Origin: Nocardioides marmorisolisilvae
GTDB taxonomy: Bacteria; Actinomycetota; Actinomycetes; Propionibacteriales; Nocardioidaceae
Length of the DNA: 64,000 nucleotides
NCBI RefSeq assembly: GCF_003725775.1
Contig: NZ_RJSG01000002.1
Location: 1,775,818 to 1,839,817, forward strand
Direction: 5' to 3'
Below the pieces are notes generated by a model, which did not search any database, was not told the DNA's origin, and saw nothing but the letters and a program-made list of their open reading frames with translations. Positions 9,759 through 18,841 of the stretch are shown in pieces (positions within the stretch are counted from its first letter, which is position 1; each line of letters opens with the position of its first letter). The position numbers were made by a program, and so were the translations under genes.

Positions 9759-10481
9759 TCATGCACTGCACAACCCGGCAACAATTGCGGTGATCTCCGC
9801 GAGCTCGTGCGCAACCGCGTCCGGCACCCCCTCGGAATGCCCGAGCTGCTCGGCCGGGATGGTGCTGTGCGGGACGTGGATCGCCTTCATCCCGGCGTTC
9901 TGCGCGCCCCAGACGTCGTCGAACAGCCGGTCCCCGACGTACACGCAGCGTGCCGGATCGGCGATCCCGACGGCGTTCATCGCGGCCTGGAACGCCTTCG
10001 GCGACGGCTTCGTCCACGGGATCTCGCTGGTGTAGACGTCCGCGTCGATCTGCGCGAGGACGCCGTCGCGGGCGAACCAGTCGCGGTGCCACGCGCGGGG
10101 CCAGATCGTGTTGGAGAGCACGCCGACCCGGATCCCGCTCGCGTGCAGCGCGTCGAAGAGCGGACCGACCTGGGGGTCGGTGAGCGTGTGCGGCTCCCAG
10201 AACTCCCGGTACGCCGTCAGCAGCTGCGGGTCGTGCCCGAGCCCGGCGACCTCGAACAGGTCCGCGACGGTGGCACTGCGCTGCTCGTCCCGGCTCCAGC
10301 CCCAGACCTCGGCGCCGGCCGCATGCAGCTTGGCCGCGTGCGCGTGCACGTCGTCGTCGGGATCGGGCGAGGCGTTGACCGCCGCCGCCAGCGCCAGCGA
10401 CTCCGCGTGGAAGTCGATGTCGTGCCAGGCGGTCAGCGTCCCGCCCCAGTCGAAGATGACGGCGTCGATCTGCTGGCTCAC
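9759..10481 (-). CDS. HAD-superfamily hydrolase
   Basis: The 240-residue protein has HAD motif I (VIFDWGGTLTAW, residues ~8-19), motif II (VGVLSNTIWP), a lysine in the region KPSPKAFQAAM and motif IV (CVYVGDRLFDDVWGAQNAGM). Asp to Gly-Gly variation in motif I (DWGGT rather than DxDGT) occurs in several phosphatase subfamilies but changes the usual acid/base Asp. The substrate cannot be predicted. The GTG at 10481 is preferred because the longer frame runs into the metalloprotease terminator. Confidence 0.85.
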   Translation of the reverse strand: MSQQIDAVIFDWGGTLTAWHDIDFHAESLALAAAVNASPDPDDDVHAHAAKLHAAGAEVWGWSRDEQRSATVADLFEVAGLGHDPQLLTAYREFWEPHTLTDPQVGPLFDALHASGIRVGVLSNTIWPRAWHRDWFARDGVLAQIDADVYTSEIPWTKPSPKAFQAAMNAVGIADPARCVYVGDRLFDDVWGAQNAGMKAIHVPHSTIPAEQLGHSEGVPDAVAHELAEITAIVAGLCSA

Positions 10482-10488
10482 GGGCGTG

Positions 10489-10494
10489 AACCTA
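10489..10494 (-). promoter_or_regulatory. Probable -10 hexamer (TAGGTT) of leaderless HAD gene
   Basis: On the minus strand TAGGTT ends 7 nt before the GTG at 10481, and no ribosome-binding site is present. Confidence 0.5.
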
Positions 10495-10506
10495 TCCGGG
10501 AAGGGT

Positions 10507-10541
10507 GCGGGCCGGCAGCCGGATTTCCGCTGCCGGCCCGC
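10507..10541 (-). terminator. Hairpin terminator downstream of metalloprotease 1
   Basis: GCGGGCCGGCAGC (10507-10519) is perfectly repeated in inverse at 10529-10541 with a 9-nt loop. It lies 5 bp after the metalloprotease stop, on the minus strand. Confidence 0.75.
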
Positions 10542-10546
10542 TGTGC

Positions 10547-11476
10547 TCAGGCCCGGTAGGCGGCCCACATCTGCTTCATCCGGGAGACCTGCCCCGGCGT
10601 GAAGGACTGGTAGCAGGAGTCGTAGCTGTAGTCCATGTAGTCGTGGATCGGGTCGAGCCCGCGTGAGCTGCAGGAGTCCCGTCCCGTGGGGCAGCCCGTG
10701 CTGGGCGATGCCTGGGCAGGAGTGTCGCTGACCTCGTCACCCGGGGACGAGCAGCCGTCCTGGAACGTGTGGTACAGCCCGAGCCAGTGGCCGGTCTCGT
10801 GGGTCAGCGTCTTGCCGCTGTTGTAGTGCGTCGCACTGCCTCCGGGCAGCGAGGTGTACTGGATCCGCACCCCGTCCACGTCGCCCTCCGCGGCGTAGTC
10901 CCAGGGGAACGTCGCGATGCCGAGGTAGTCGAAGTCGACCAGCCAGACGTTCAGGGCGGTCCGAGTCCCCCGCCGGGTCTGGTCGCGGTAGGTCTCGCTG
11001 TCGCCGTCGGTGTGCCAGGTGCTGTTGCGGTACCGGTCGACGTCGATGAGCCGGAACCGGAAGCCGGTGTCCGGTCCGCCCGGGTGGTCTGCGTCCTTGC
11101 CTGAGTAGGTCTGGTTGAGCACGTCGATCTGCCGATCGATGCGACTGTCGCTGACGTTCCCGGCCCCGGTGCTCGACTCCATCACGTGCACGTAGACCCG
11201 GATCGTGACCGGTCCCGCCCCGGACGCCTTCCGCCGCGCCAGGCGCTTCTTGGTCTCGGACTCGATCGTGGCCTGCTGCGCCTTCGAGATCGAGCGGTGG
11301 TCGCCGGCTCGCGGGTTCGCGCTGCGCGCTCCCACCGTTGCGGCGCCGTGCTCGGACGGTGCGAAGCAGTGGTCGAGGTGAGCAGCGGTCAGCACCGGGG
11401 CGCTGCCGGGCGAGGCGCAGAGCAGCGCCGCTGCGGCCGCGAGGCCGGTGAGCAGGCGAGAGTGGAAGCGGATCAT
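10547..11476 (-). CDS. Secreted M43-type zinc metalloprotease, copy 1
   Basis: The 309-residue protein has an N-terminal signal peptide followed by a propeptide-like charged region. The zinc site HETGHWLGLYH is near residues 226-236, matching the HExxHxxGxxH pattern of metzincins. The downstream DYMDYSYDSC supplies the Met-turn expected for the M43 (pappalysin-like) family. Several Cys pairs near the active site suggest disulfides, as in other secreted members. The ATG at 11476 was chosen because GGGAGGAA lies just upstream. It is a tandem paralogue of the next gene. Confidence 0.9.
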   Translation of the reverse strand: MIRFHSRLLTGLAAAAALLCASPGSAPVLTAAHLDHCFAPSEHGAATVGARSANPRAGDHRSISKAQQATIESETKKRLARRKASGAGPVTIRVYVHVMESSTGAGNVSDSRIDRQIDVLNQTYSGKDADHPGGPDTGFRFRLIDVDRYRNSTWHTDGDSETYRDQTRRGTRTALNVWLVDFDYLGIATFPWDYAAEGDVDGVRIQYTSLPGGSATHYNSGKTLTHETGHWLGLYHTFQDGCSSPGDEVSDTPAQASPSTGCPTGRDSCSSRGLDPIHDYMDYSYDSCYQSFTPGQVSRMKQMWAAYRA

Positions 11477-11584
11477 GGTTCCTCCCAAGGAGCCGGTCGA
11501 GGCGCAGCGGGTTCTGCGCCGAGGCAGGGAGGTTGGCCCGCGGTCAGGCCGGGCTTCGACCGCGCTCCGCGAGGGTGTGGACGA

Positions 11585-11624
11585 CGAAGGGCCGGACCGT
11601 CGCTGTGGACGGTCCGGCCCTTCG
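11585..11624 (-). terminator. 16-bp perfect hairpin terminator downstream of metalloprotease 2
   Basis: Positions 11585-11600 and 11609-11624 are exact inverted repeats, rich in GGCCGGACCG. The hairpin lies 13 bp after the stop of the gene at 11638-12618 and separates it from copy 1, so each copy is probably transcribed on its own. Confidence 0.8.
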
Positions 11625-11637
11625 GCAGGTCATCGGG

Positions 11638-12618
11638 TCACTGCCGGTAGGCGGTCCACATCTGGCCGATGCGGGTGACCTGGTTCGGGGTGAACTCGTA
11701 GTAGCAGCTGTCGTAGCTGTAGTCCATGTAGTTGTGGATCGGGTCCAGGCCGGGAGCCGCGCAGGAGTCGCGTCCCGTCGGGCAGCCGCTGCTCGGCGAG
11801 GCCTGGGCCGGGGTGTCCGCGACCTCGTCGCCCGGAGCGTTACAGCCGCCCTGGAACGTGTGGTAGAGCCCGAGCCAGTGACCGGCCTCGTGGGTCGCGG
11901 TCTCGCCGAGGTTGTAGTTGGTCGCGCTGCCGCCGGGCAGCGAGCTGTACTGCACCCGGATGCCGTCGATCGACGGGTTCGACGCGTAGTCCCACGGGAA
12001 CGTGGCGATGCCCAGGTAATTGAAGTCGACGAGCCAGATGTTCAGCGCGTTCTTGCCACCCTGGCGGGTCTGCGCCCGGTAGGTGGTGCTCTGCCTGTCG
12101 GTGTGCCAGGTGTTGTTGGCAATCCGGTTCGCACCGGCCAGGTAGAACCGGGCACCGGTGTCGTTGCCGTTCCCGTTCACGTCGTGGCCGGAGTAGGTCT
12201 GGTTGAGCACGTTGATCTGGGCCGCGATCTGGGCATCGGTCACGTTGCCGGCACCGCTGGTCGAGGTCATCACGTGGATGTACACCGGGATGTTGTTCAG
12301 CGGACCTCCGGTACCGGTGCCCCCGCCACCCCCGCCGCCGGGCTTGCCCTTGGAGGCGCTGGCCTTCTTGGCGGCCAGGATCTTCTTGGTCTTCGCCTCG
12401 ATCGCCGCCTGCTGCTTCGCGGTGATCGCTCGGGTGTCGTGCGCCCGCGGGTTGCTGGCGCCGCGCGCGGCCGCGTTCACGGTGGTCGGGTCGAAGCAGT
12501 CCTTGCCGGTGCTCCCCGAGGCCGAGGCGGACAACGCCGGCACCGCCGACGTCGAGAGGGCGAAGGCGCAGGTGAGCGCGCCGAGGACGGCGCCTGCACG
12601 CTTGGTGGTCCGGTTCAT
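11638..12618 (-). CDS. Secreted M43-type zinc metalloprotease, copy 2
   Basis: The 326-residue protein begins with a signal peptide (MNRTTKRAGAVLGALTCAFA) and has the zinc motif HEAGHWLGLYH near residues 240-250 and the Met-turn region NYMDYSYDSC. It differs from copy 1 by a glycine-rich linker around residues 93-106 between propeptide and catalytic domain. The catalytic domains are clearly homologous (for example LVDFNYLGIATFPWDYA against LVDFDYLGIATFPWDYA), so the pair arose by tandem duplication. It should cut extracellular proteins; the target is unknown. GGGAGGAA upstream supports the start. Confidence 0.92.
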   Translation of the reverse strand: MNRTTKRAGAVLGALTCAFALSTSAVPALSASASGSTGKDCFDPTTVNAAARGASNPRAHDTRAITAKQQAAIEAKTKKILAAKKASASKGKPGGGGGGGTGTGGPLNNIPVYIHVMTSTSGAGNVTDAQIAAQINVLNQTYSGHDVNGNGNDTGARFYLAGANRIANNTWHTDRQSTTYRAQTRQGGKNALNIWLVDFNYLGIATFPWDYASNPSIDGIRVQYSSLPGGSATNYNLGETATHEAGHWLGLYHTFQGGCNAPGDEVADTPAQASPSSGCPTGRDSCAAPGLDPIHNYMDYSYDSCYYEFTPNQVTRIGQMWTAYRQ

Positions 12619-12810
12619 GGCTGGGTTCCTCCCGCTGGGTTGATCGGAGCGTAGAGCCGCTCACGGCCGCACGGGAACGATGAGACCACTGCAGATGTCA
12701 GAAATACAGAAAATCGCAGATTCAGCGGAAGGTTTGCCGCGGGCGCTCTAGTCCTGCGGCAGAAGTTGATACGGAACGGAGACGGACCGGAAACCGTCCG
12801 GTCAGGCGAG

Positions 12811-14580
12811 TCAGGCGTGGACCAGGGCGACCAGCTGCCCGGCCGCCTCGGCGACGGGCACCTCGGTCCGGTCGCCGCTGCGGCGATCCTTGACCTCGAT
12901 CGTGCCGTCTGCCAGACCCCGGCCGACGGTGACGATCGTCGGTACGCCGATCAGCTCGGCGTCCTTGAACTTCACCCCGGGGCTCACCTTGCCGGCCCGG
13001 TCGTCGTAGATCACGCGGACACCGGCGGCGTCCAGCTCGGCGACAAGTGCCTCGGCGGCGGCGAAGACCGCCTCCTCCTTGCCGGCGGCGACCACGTGGA
13101 CGTCGGCCGGCGCGATCTCGCGCGGCCAGACCAGACCCAGCTCGTCGTTGTTGCCCTCGGCAATGGCCGCCACGGCACGCGAGACGCCGATGCCGTAGGA
13201 GCCCATCGTGACTGTGACCAGCTTGCCGTTCTCGTCGAGCACCTGAAGGTCCAACGCCTCGGCGTACTTGCGCCCGAGCTGGAAGATGTGGCCCATCTCG
13301 ATGCCGCGCGCCGACTCCAGCGTCCCGTCCGCGCAGTTCGGGCAGGCGTCGCCGTCGCGCACCTCCGCAGCCTCGATGGTGCCGTCGGCGTTGAAGTCCC
13401 GCCCGGCCACCAGGTCGAGCACGTGGCTGCCGGCGACGTTCGCGCCGGTGACCCACCGGGTGCCCTCGACCACGCGCGGGTCGACGAGGTAGCGGATCCC
13501 GGACTCGGACTTCTCCCCCAGCACCGCCGGACCGATGTAGCCCTTGACCAGCGCCGGGTGCTTCCTGATCTCGGCGTCGTCCATCGGCTCGACCTCGATC
13601 GGCTCGAGCTGACCCTCCAGGCGCTTCTGGTCCACCTCGCGGTCGCCGGGGATGCCGATCGCGAGCGGCTCCTTCGTGCCGTCGGGGTGCTTGAGCAGCA
13701 CCAGCACGTTCTTCAGGGTGTCGCCCGCGTGCCAGGGTCGGTCGGCCCGCGGGTGCGCGGCATTGAGGTGCGTGACCAGGGTGTCGATGGTCGGGGTGTC
13801 CGGGGTGTCCTCGGCGTGCGCGGCCGGGGCGTCGTCGTAGGCGACCGCAGCAGGCGCTCGCACCTCGACCGCCTCGACGTTCGCGGCGTAGTCGCAGTTC
13901 GTGCAGCGGACGTAGGTGTCCTCGCCGACGGCGGCCTTGGCCAGGAACTCCTCGGACTTCGAGCCGCCCATCGCGCCGGCGGTCGCTTTGACGATCACGT
14001 AGTCGAAGCCGAGTCGGTCGAAGGTCTTGATGTAGGCGTCGCGGTGAGCGGCGTACGAGCGGTCCAGGCCCTCGTCGGAGGTGTCGAAGGAGTAGCTGTC
14101 CTTCATGATGAATTCACGTCCGCGCAGGATGCCCGCCCGCGGACGCGCCTCGTCGCGGTACTTGGTCTGGATCTGGTACAGCCACACCGGCAGGTCCTTG
14201 TACGACGAGTACAGGTCCTTCACGACGAGCGTGAACATCTCCTCGTGCGTCGGGCCGAGCAGGTAGTCGCCGTCCTTGCGGTCCTTGAGCCGGAAGATGC
14301 CGTCGCCGTAGTCGGTCCACCGACCGGTGGCCTCGTAGGGCTCGCGCGGCAGCAGCGCCGGGAACTGGAGCTCCTGGGCGCCCATCGCGTCCATCTCCTC
14401 GCGGATGATGTTCTCCACGTTGCGCAGCACCCGCAGACCCAGCGGCAGCCAGGTGTAGATGCCGGGCGCCGCCCGACGGATGTAGCCCGCGCGCACGAGC
14501 AGCTTGTGGCTCGGCACCTCAGCGTCCGCCGGGTCCTCACGCAGGGTCCGGACGAACAGGGACGACATCCTCAGGATCAT
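12811..14580 (-). CDS. proS: Prolyl-tRNA synthetase
   Basis: ProS charges tRNA-Pro. Class II motifs are visible: motif 2 around [26 protein letters not shown] and motif 3 near the C-terminal catalytic part ([11 protein letters not shown]). A YbaK-like editing insertion lies between them, as in bacterial-type ProS ([12 protein letters not shown] precedes it). The 589-residue length fits. The ATG at 14580 is preferred over the upstream in-frame start (14604) because a TAGCCT hexamer ends 7 nt before it; an ATG at 14568 is also possible. Confidence 0.96.
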   Translation of the reverse strand: MILRMSSLFVRTLREDPADAEVPSHKLLVRAGYIRRAAPGIYTWLPLGLRVLRNVENIIREEMDAMGAQELQFPALLPREPYEATGRWTDYGDGIFRLKDRKDGDYLLGPTHEEMFTLVVKDLYSSYKDLPVWLYQIQTKYRDEARPRAGILRGREFIMKDSYSFDTSDEGLDRSYAAHRDAYIKTFDRLGFDYVIVKATAGAMGGSKSEEFLAKAAVGEDTYVRCTNCDYAANVEAVEVRAPAAVAYDDAPAAHAEDTPDTPTIDTLVTHLNAAHPRADRPWHAGDTLKNVLVLLKHPDGTKEPLAIGIPGDREVDQKRLEGQLEPIEVEPMDDAEIRKHPALVKGYIGPAVLGEKSESGIRYLVDPRVVEGTRWVTGANVAGSHVLDLVAGRDFNADGTIEAAEVRDGDACPNCADGTLESARGIEMGHIFQLGRKYAEALDLQVLDENGKLVTVTMGSYGIGVSRAVAAIAEGNNDELGLVWPREIAPADVHVVAAGKEEAVFAAAEALVAELDAAGVRVIYDDRAGKVSPGVKFKDAELIGVPTIVTVGRGLADGTIEVKDRRSGDRTEVPVAEAAGQLVALVHA

Positions 14581-14587
14581 GGGGAGA

Positions 14588-14593
14588 AGGCTA
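14588..14593 (-). promoter_or_regulatory. Probable -10 hexamer (TAGCCT) of leaderless proS
   Basis: TAGCCT on the minus strand ends 7 nt before the proS ATG. No Shine-Dalgarno sequence is seen. Confidence 0.5.
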
Positions 14594-14666
14594 GTCGGCG
14601 GCACGGGGCCTCGCCGAAGGGGATTCGCCGTCGAGCGGCTCAGGGCCTCCTGACATCATCACCGGC

Positions 14667-15536
14667 ATGCACCGCACCGCCGCCCTCATCGCCGCTCTGG
14701 CGCTGGCGGTGTCCGGCTGTGGTGGCGCGTCGAGCAAGCCTGCCGATCCCACGACCCCGGCCGACCACGCCCAGACCGGGGCGCAGCGCGACCTCCTGGC
14801 AAAGGCGTTGGCGGCGTTCAAGCGCGCGCCGACCGGGACCTACGAGTCCGAGGTGACGGCTGACGGTGTCAGCCAGCCCACCGCGCACGAGACCGGCAGC
14901 TACCGGCTGCGACCCGCCGCGTCGGCCTACGAGCGCGCGATCCTCGGCATCGACGAGGCCAGCGGCAAGCCCCGCGTGCAGGTGGTACGGGTGCGCAGCA
15001 CCGCGGGCGGCACCTGGTTCCTCCAGCTCAAGGAGTGGGGCAGCTGGACCGGCTGCTGGCTGCGGACCGACCTGCCCGAGATCACCAAGCTGACCGGCGT
15101 CACCTCCGCCCGGGGCAGCTCCTTGCCGACGGCGGTCACCATCTTGGCGAAGGCCACGGTCGTCGGCTCCGGGGACGGCATGGACGGCCCGCACCTGGCG
15201 GTCGACGCCTACAGCGCGCTGCAGTTCCTCGGCGTCGCGGGATCGGCCATCGCCGGCGAGCGCGCGGCCTTGAGCAAGGTCCTGGTTCCGGTCCTCCTCG
15301 ACGTCACTGCCAACGGCGGGCCGTCCGGAGCTGCGGTCGAAGGAACCCAGGTCTTCACCGCGCTGGAGGCGGCCCGCGCTCCGCTGACCTCGAAGCTCAA
15401 GGCTTTCGTGTCCAAGACCCACGCCCGGGTCGTGTTCAGCGACCTCGGCAAGGCGGTCAGCATCACCGCACCGTCGCGCGCAGAGCTCCTCCCCCAGAAT
15501 CCGGCGAGCACCAGCACCTGTGCCGTGAACCGCTGA
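14667..15536 (+). CDS. Putative lipoprotein, unknown function
   Basis: The 289-residue protein has a signal peptide and a lipobox ending at Cys18 (LAVSGCGG), so it should be anchored on the outer membrane face. The mature part is predicted to be largely beta-strand with a Trp-rich stretch (GTWFLQLKEWGSWTGCW). Its size and pattern loosely resemble LppX/LprG-type actinobacterial lipoproteins, but I do not recognise the family with confidence. It is divergent from proS by about 86 bp and convergent with the next gene, 9 bp away. Confidence 0.75.
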   Translation: MHRTAALIAALALAVSGCGGASSKPADPTTPADHAQTGAQRDLLAKALAAFKRAPTGTYESEVTADGVSQPTAHETGSYRLRPAASAYERAILGIDEASGKPRVQVVRVRSTAGGTWFLQLKEWGSWTGCWLRTDLPEITKLTGVTSARGSSLPTAVTILAKATVVGSGDGMDGPHLAVDAYSALQFLGVAGSAIAGERAALSKVLVPVLLDVTANGGPSGAAVEGTQVFTALEAARAPLTSKLKAFVSKTHARVVFSDLGKAVSITAPSRAELLPQNPASTSTCAVNR

Positions 15537-15545
15537 TCGCGACCG

Positions 15546-15914
15546 TCAGGCGCGACCCGCGCGCAGAGCCGCTCGGAACATCGGGAACTGCAGGGGCAAC
15601 CGGCCGTAGGCGGCGGCCTTGAACGCGGTGTTGTTCGTCTTCGAGGCGTCCACGGCCATCTTGAGGTTGCCGACGTAGACCGCGGCCAGCAGCGCAGCGC
15701 TGGCACGGCCGGCGAGCTTGCGGGTCGACGGCAGCGCCATCCCCGCGGCGCAGAGGATCTCGGCGACGCCGGAGTACAGGATCACCTCGCGGTGCGCCGG
15801 TACCCAGTCGGGCATGAGTGGTTCCCAGATGTCGGGCTTGACCAGGTGGACGGTGCCGGAGGTCAGGAAGGCGGCGATCAGGAACTTGGCGTCCCGGCGC
15901 AGGGGTGCGGTCAT
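15546..15914 (-). CDS. DoxX-like small membrane protein
   Basis: The 122-residue protein has four hydrophobic segments and the pattern TSGTVHLVKPDIWEPLMPDWVP, followed by VAEILCAAGMALP, which matches the DoxX-like family of four-helix membrane proteins. Their function is poorly known; some take part in thiosulfate oxidation or redox stress. The ATG at 15914 was chosen over a longer frame. It follows the GNAT gene on the same strand but has its own TACGCT hexamer. Confidence 0.75.
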   Translation of the reverse strand: MTAPLRRDAKFLIAAFLTSGTVHLVKPDIWEPLMPDWVPAHREVILYSGVAEILCAAGMALPSTRKLAGRASAALLAAVYVGNLKMAVDASKTNNTAFKAAAYGRLPLQFPMFRAALRAGRA

Positions 15915-15920
15915 ACGGCG

Positions 15921-15926
15921 AGCGTA
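15921..15926 (-). promoter_or_regulatory. Probable -10 hexamer (TACGCT) of leaderless DoxX-like gene
   Basis: TACGCT ends 6 nt before the ATG at 15914 on the minus strand. Confidence 0.45.
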
Positions 15927-15934
15927 GCCAGCCG

Positions 15935-16813
15935 TCAGAACATCAGGGTCGAGAACGTGGTCGTCTGGGTGAAGCCGACCTTCGCGTACGCGGCGCGCGC
16001 GGGCAGGTTGTGGGCGTTCACGTAGAGCGCCACCGTCGGGGCGACCTCGCGGCGGGCGAACTCGACCACGCTCGCCATCCCTCGAGCCCCGAGTCCCTGG
16101 CCGCGGTGCGCCGGGTCGACGTACACGCCCTGCACCTGGCAGGCCAGCGGCGAGGCACAGGCGATCTCGGCCTTGAACAGCACCTTGCCGTTCTCGATGC
16201 GCGAGAACGACCAGCCACGGTTGACCAGCTGGCTGACCCGCGCGCGGTACATGTTCCGACCCCCGTCGGCCTCGGGCGAGACCCCGACCTCCTCGGTGTA
16301 CATCGCCACGCACGCCGGGTAGAGCTCGTCCACCTCCCCCGCCTCGGTGCGCCGGACCCCGGGGTCGGCCTCGATCCACGGGTCCGAGGAAATCGCCAGG
16401 TGCGGCTGGTCCCAGCGCTCGTCGCGCGCGGGTCCCCAGCTCGGTCCCAGTGCCGACCAGAGCCGTGCCACTGCGTCGTGCGGTCCGACGATGGTCGAGC
16501 TCAGCCGCCGCTGGCGCAGCGCCCGCTCGGCGAAGGCGGCGCAGGCGTCCTCGCCGGCCTGGACCGGGACGAGGTTCGCACCCACGTGGCACAGCGAGAC
16601 CAGCTCACCGTCCGCGACGTACCCCCACATCTGCCCGCCCAGCCAGCGCTGGTCGAGCTGGGTGATCCGGCTGCGGTACTCCGCGAAGACGTTCGTCACC
16701 GGGTCGGCGTTGAGGACCTCCAGCGCGGCCGGGAGATCGGCCGGTCCCAGCACGCGCACGCCCGACGTACGGCCCTCGGGCCGCCCGGCGTCGGACGCGT
16801 CTGCTGCGAGCAC
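15935..16813 (-). CDS. GNAT-family N-acetyltransferase with N-terminal DUF4081 domain
   Basis: The 292-residue protein has a C-terminal GNAT fold with the acetyl-CoA loop HRGQGLGARGMASVV (residues ~235-249) and the later NLPARAAYAKVGF. The N-terminal half is the DUF4081 domain seen in actinobacterial proteins next to ispG (as Rv2867c in Mycobacterium tuberculosis). The acceptor substrate is unknown. The start is a GTG at 16813, supported by a TAGGCT hexamer 6 nt upstream. An unrelated lipoprotein gene now lies between it and ispG. Confidence 0.88.
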   Translation of the reverse strand: MLAADASDAGRPEGRTSGVRVLGPADLPAALEVLNADPVTNVFAEYRSRITQLDQRWLGGQMWGYVADGELVSLCHVGANLVPVQAGEDACAAFAERALRQRRLSSTIVGPHDAVARLWSALGPSWGPARDERWDQPHLAISSDPWIEADPGVRRTEAGEVDELYPACVAMYTEEVGVSPEADGGRNMYRARVSQLVNRGWSFSRIENGKVLFKAEIACASPLACQVQGVYVDPAHRGQGLGARGMASVVEFARREVAPTVALYVNAHNLPARAAYAKVGFTQTTTFSTLMF

Positions 16814-16819
16814 GGCCAG

Positions 16820-16825
16820 AGCCTA
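16820..16825 (-). promoter_or_regulatory. Probable -10 hexamer (TAGGCT) of leaderless GNAT gene
   Basis: TAGGCT ends 6 nt before the GTG at 16813 on the minus strand. Confidence 0.5.
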
Positions 16826-16893
16826 TTGCGTGGGCCTTGGTGCCGCGTAGGACCGACGCGGCGCAACCCCCTGCCGAGCGCCTCCGCTGCCGC

Positions 16894-16899
16894 TACGGT
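16894..16899 (+). promoter_or_regulatory. Probable -10 hexamer (TACGGT) of leaderless lipoprotein gene
   Basis: TACGGT ends 6 nt before the ATG at 16906. It lies only 68 bp from the divergent GNAT hexamer. Confidence 0.5.
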
Positions 16900-16905
16900 G
16901 AGCCC

Positions 16906-17664
16906 ATGTCCGGTCGGTGGGTGGCGGTCGCGGGTGCGCTGGCGCTCGTCGTCGTACCGATCACCGCGGGGTGCGACGACGCCCCGAAGAAGTCGAAGGC
17001 GACATCGATCTCCGCGAGCGTCCAGGAGTGCCGCGACCAGTGGCACGACGTCGCCGAGAGCGTGCTGGGTCTCGACCAGGACACCGATCCATCGGCGCTG
17101 GCCAGCCGCTGGACCACGGTCCTGGCGACGGTCGACTACTACGAGAACACCACCACGGCCGAGGACTGCCAGGCCCGGGTCGAGAACCAGGTCAACGCGA
17201 TCACCGCGCTGCGCCAGTTCAGCGACCGCCTGCGTCCCTACGACATGGAGTACCAGCGGGAGCAGGTCGCCGCCACGGTCGACCTGTACCTGCACGACCC
17301 GGTGCCCGCTCCGGTCAAGGGCGCGAACGGCAAGACGGTGAAGGCGCCGACCCACGAGCAGGTGGAGGCGGCGGTGGCGACCCTGACCGCGCACGCCGCC
17401 GAGGCCAACGCCGAGCTGCAACCCGCCTGGGAGCACCTGGCGTCGGTGAGCATCGACGACGACGCCGCGGTGACAGCGGCCCTCGAGGACCTGGACGCGT
17501 TGGCCCAGGCGGGGAAGGCGTGGCCCGCCTGCCAGCAGGCGCTCCAGGTGATCGTCGCTGCCCAGCGCGCCCAGGAAGGACTGCTCGGCACGCCCGAGGA
17601 CCAGCCCTCGGGGAGCCCGACGGGAAGCCCTACGGGAACGCCGACCGGTACGCCGACTAGCTGA
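16906..17664 (+). CDS. Putative lipoprotein, alpha-helical, unknown function
   Basis: The 252-residue protein has a signal peptide ending in the lipobox ITAGC (Cys23). The mature part is rich in predicted helices and acidic residues. The C-terminus is a Gly-Ser-Pro-Thr repeat of the kind [12 protein letters not shown], probably a flexible tail. No enzyme motif is visible. Its 3' end overlaps the convergent ispG stop by 8 bp. It separates ispG from the GNAT gene that is usually its neighbour, so it may be a later insertion. Confidence 0.75.
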   Translation: MSGRWVAVAGALALVVVPITAGCDDAPKKSKATSISASVQECRDQWHDVAESVLGLDQDTDPSALASRWTTVLATVDYYENTTTAEDCQARVENQVNAITALRQFSDRLRPYDMEYQREQVAATVDLYLHDPVPAPVKGANGKTVKAPTHEQVEAAVATLTAHAAEANAELQPAWEHLASVSIDDDAAVTAALEDLDALAQAGKAWPACQQALQVIVAAQRAQEGLLGTPEDQPSGSPTGSPTGTPTGTPTS

Positions 17665-18808
17665 CGGTCACCTCGGCCGAGGCGCCCTCGACCGGCTCCA
17701 TCTCCTCGGCGAGACGCATGGCCTCCTCGATGAGGGTCTCCACGATCTGCGACTCCGGGACGGTCTTGATGACCTCACCCTTGACGAAGATCTGGCCCTT
17801 CCCGTTGCCCGAGGCGACGCCGAGGTCGGCCTCCCGGGCCTCTCCCGGTCCGTTCACGACGCAGCCCATCACGGCCACCCGCAGCGGGACCTCCATGCCC
17901 TCCAGCCCGGCGGTGACCCGCTCGGCCAGCGTGTAGACGTCGACCTGGGCGCGACCGCAGGACGGGCAGGAGACGATCTCGAGCTTGCGCGGGCGCAGGT
18001 TCAGCGACTGCAAGATCTGGATGCCGACCTTGACCTCCTCGACCGGCGGCGCGGAGAGGGAGACGCGGATCGTGTCGCCGATGCCCTGGGAAAGCAGTGC
18101 GCCGAACGCGGTGGCGGACTTGATGGTGCCCTGGAAGGCCGGCCCGGCCTCGGTCACGCCGAGGTGCAGCGGCCAGTCGCCCTCCTGCGCGAGCAGCTCG
18201 TAGGCGCGCACCATCACGACCGGGTCGTTGTGCTTGACCGAGATCTTGAAGTCGCGGAAGCCGTGCTCCTCGAAGAGCGAGGCCTCCCACTTGGCGGACT
18301 CGACGAGAGCCTCCGGCGTCGCCTTGCCGTACTTGGCGAGCAGCCGCGGGTCCAGCGAGCCGGCGTTGACACCGATCCGGATCGAGGTGCCGTGGTCGGT
18401 GGCGGCCGCGGCGATCTCCTTGATCTGGTCGTCGAACTTCTTGATGTTGCCCGGGTTCACCCGGACCGCGGCACAGCCGGCCTCGATCGCGGCGAAGACG
18501 TACTTGGGCTGGAAGTGGATGTCGGCGATGACCGGGATCTGCGAGTGCTTGGCGATCTCCGGGAGCGCCTCGGCGTCGTCCTGCGAGGGGCAGGCGACCC
18601 GGACGATGTCGCAGCCGGTCGCGGTCAGCTCGGCGATCTGCTGGAGCGTCGCGTTCACGTCCGCGGTCAGCGTCGTGGTCATCGACTGCACCGACACCGG
18701 GGAGTCGCTGCCGACGCCGACCTTGCCGACCTTGATCTGGCGCGTCTCGCGACGCGGGGCCAGAACCGGCGGCGGTGCAGCGGGCATGCCGAGGGGGACC
18801 GATGTCAT
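17657..18808 (-). CDS. ispG: 4-hydroxy-3-methylbut-2-enyl diphosphate synthase (flavodoxin/ferredoxin)
   Basis: IspG (GcpE) is a [4Fe-4S] enzyme that converts methylerythritol cyclodiphosphate to HMBPP in the MEP isoprenoid pathway. The cluster ligands are visible in CPSCGR (near residues 281-286) and GCVVNGPGE (near 316). Length is 383 residues, typical of the bacterial short form. dxr from the same pathway lies two genes upstream. The start is supported by a TACCCT hexamer 7 nt before the ATG. Confidence 0.98.
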   Translation of the reverse strand: MTSVPLGMPAAPPPVLAPRRETRQIKVGKVGVGSDSPVSVQSMTTTLTADVNATLQQIAELTATGCDIVRVACPSQDDAEALPEIAKHSQIPVIADIHFQPKYVFAAIEAGCAAVRVNPGNIKKFDDQIKEIAAAATDHGTSIRIGVNAGSLDPRLLAKYGKATPEALVESAKWEASLFEEHGFRDFKISVKHNDPVVMVRAYELLAQEGDWPLHLGVTEAGPAFQGTIKSATAFGALLSQGIGDTIRVSLSAPPVEEVKVGIQILQSLNLRPRKLEIVSCPSCGRAQVDVYTLAERVTAGLEGMEVPLRVAVMGCVVNGPGEAREADLGVASGNGKGQIFVKGEVIKTVPESQIVETLIEEAMRLAEEMEPVEGASAEVTVS

Positions 18809-18815
18809 GGCACCC

Positions 18816-18821
18816 AGGGTA
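18816..18821 (-). promoter_or_regulatory. Probable -10 hexamer (TACCCT) of leaderless ispG
   Basis: TACCCT on the minus strand ends 7 nt before the ispG ATG, so ispG may have its own promoter in the 33-bp gap to the protease gene. Confidence 0.45.
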
Positions 18822-18841
18822 TCCGTCGGTCGTGAACCGTC

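Noticed and set aside
12619..12810. Possible small gene upstream of metalloprotease 2
   Set aside because: The region is AT-rich relative to surroundings and looks like promoter sequence and the proS 3' end; no ORF with a ribosome-binding site was found.
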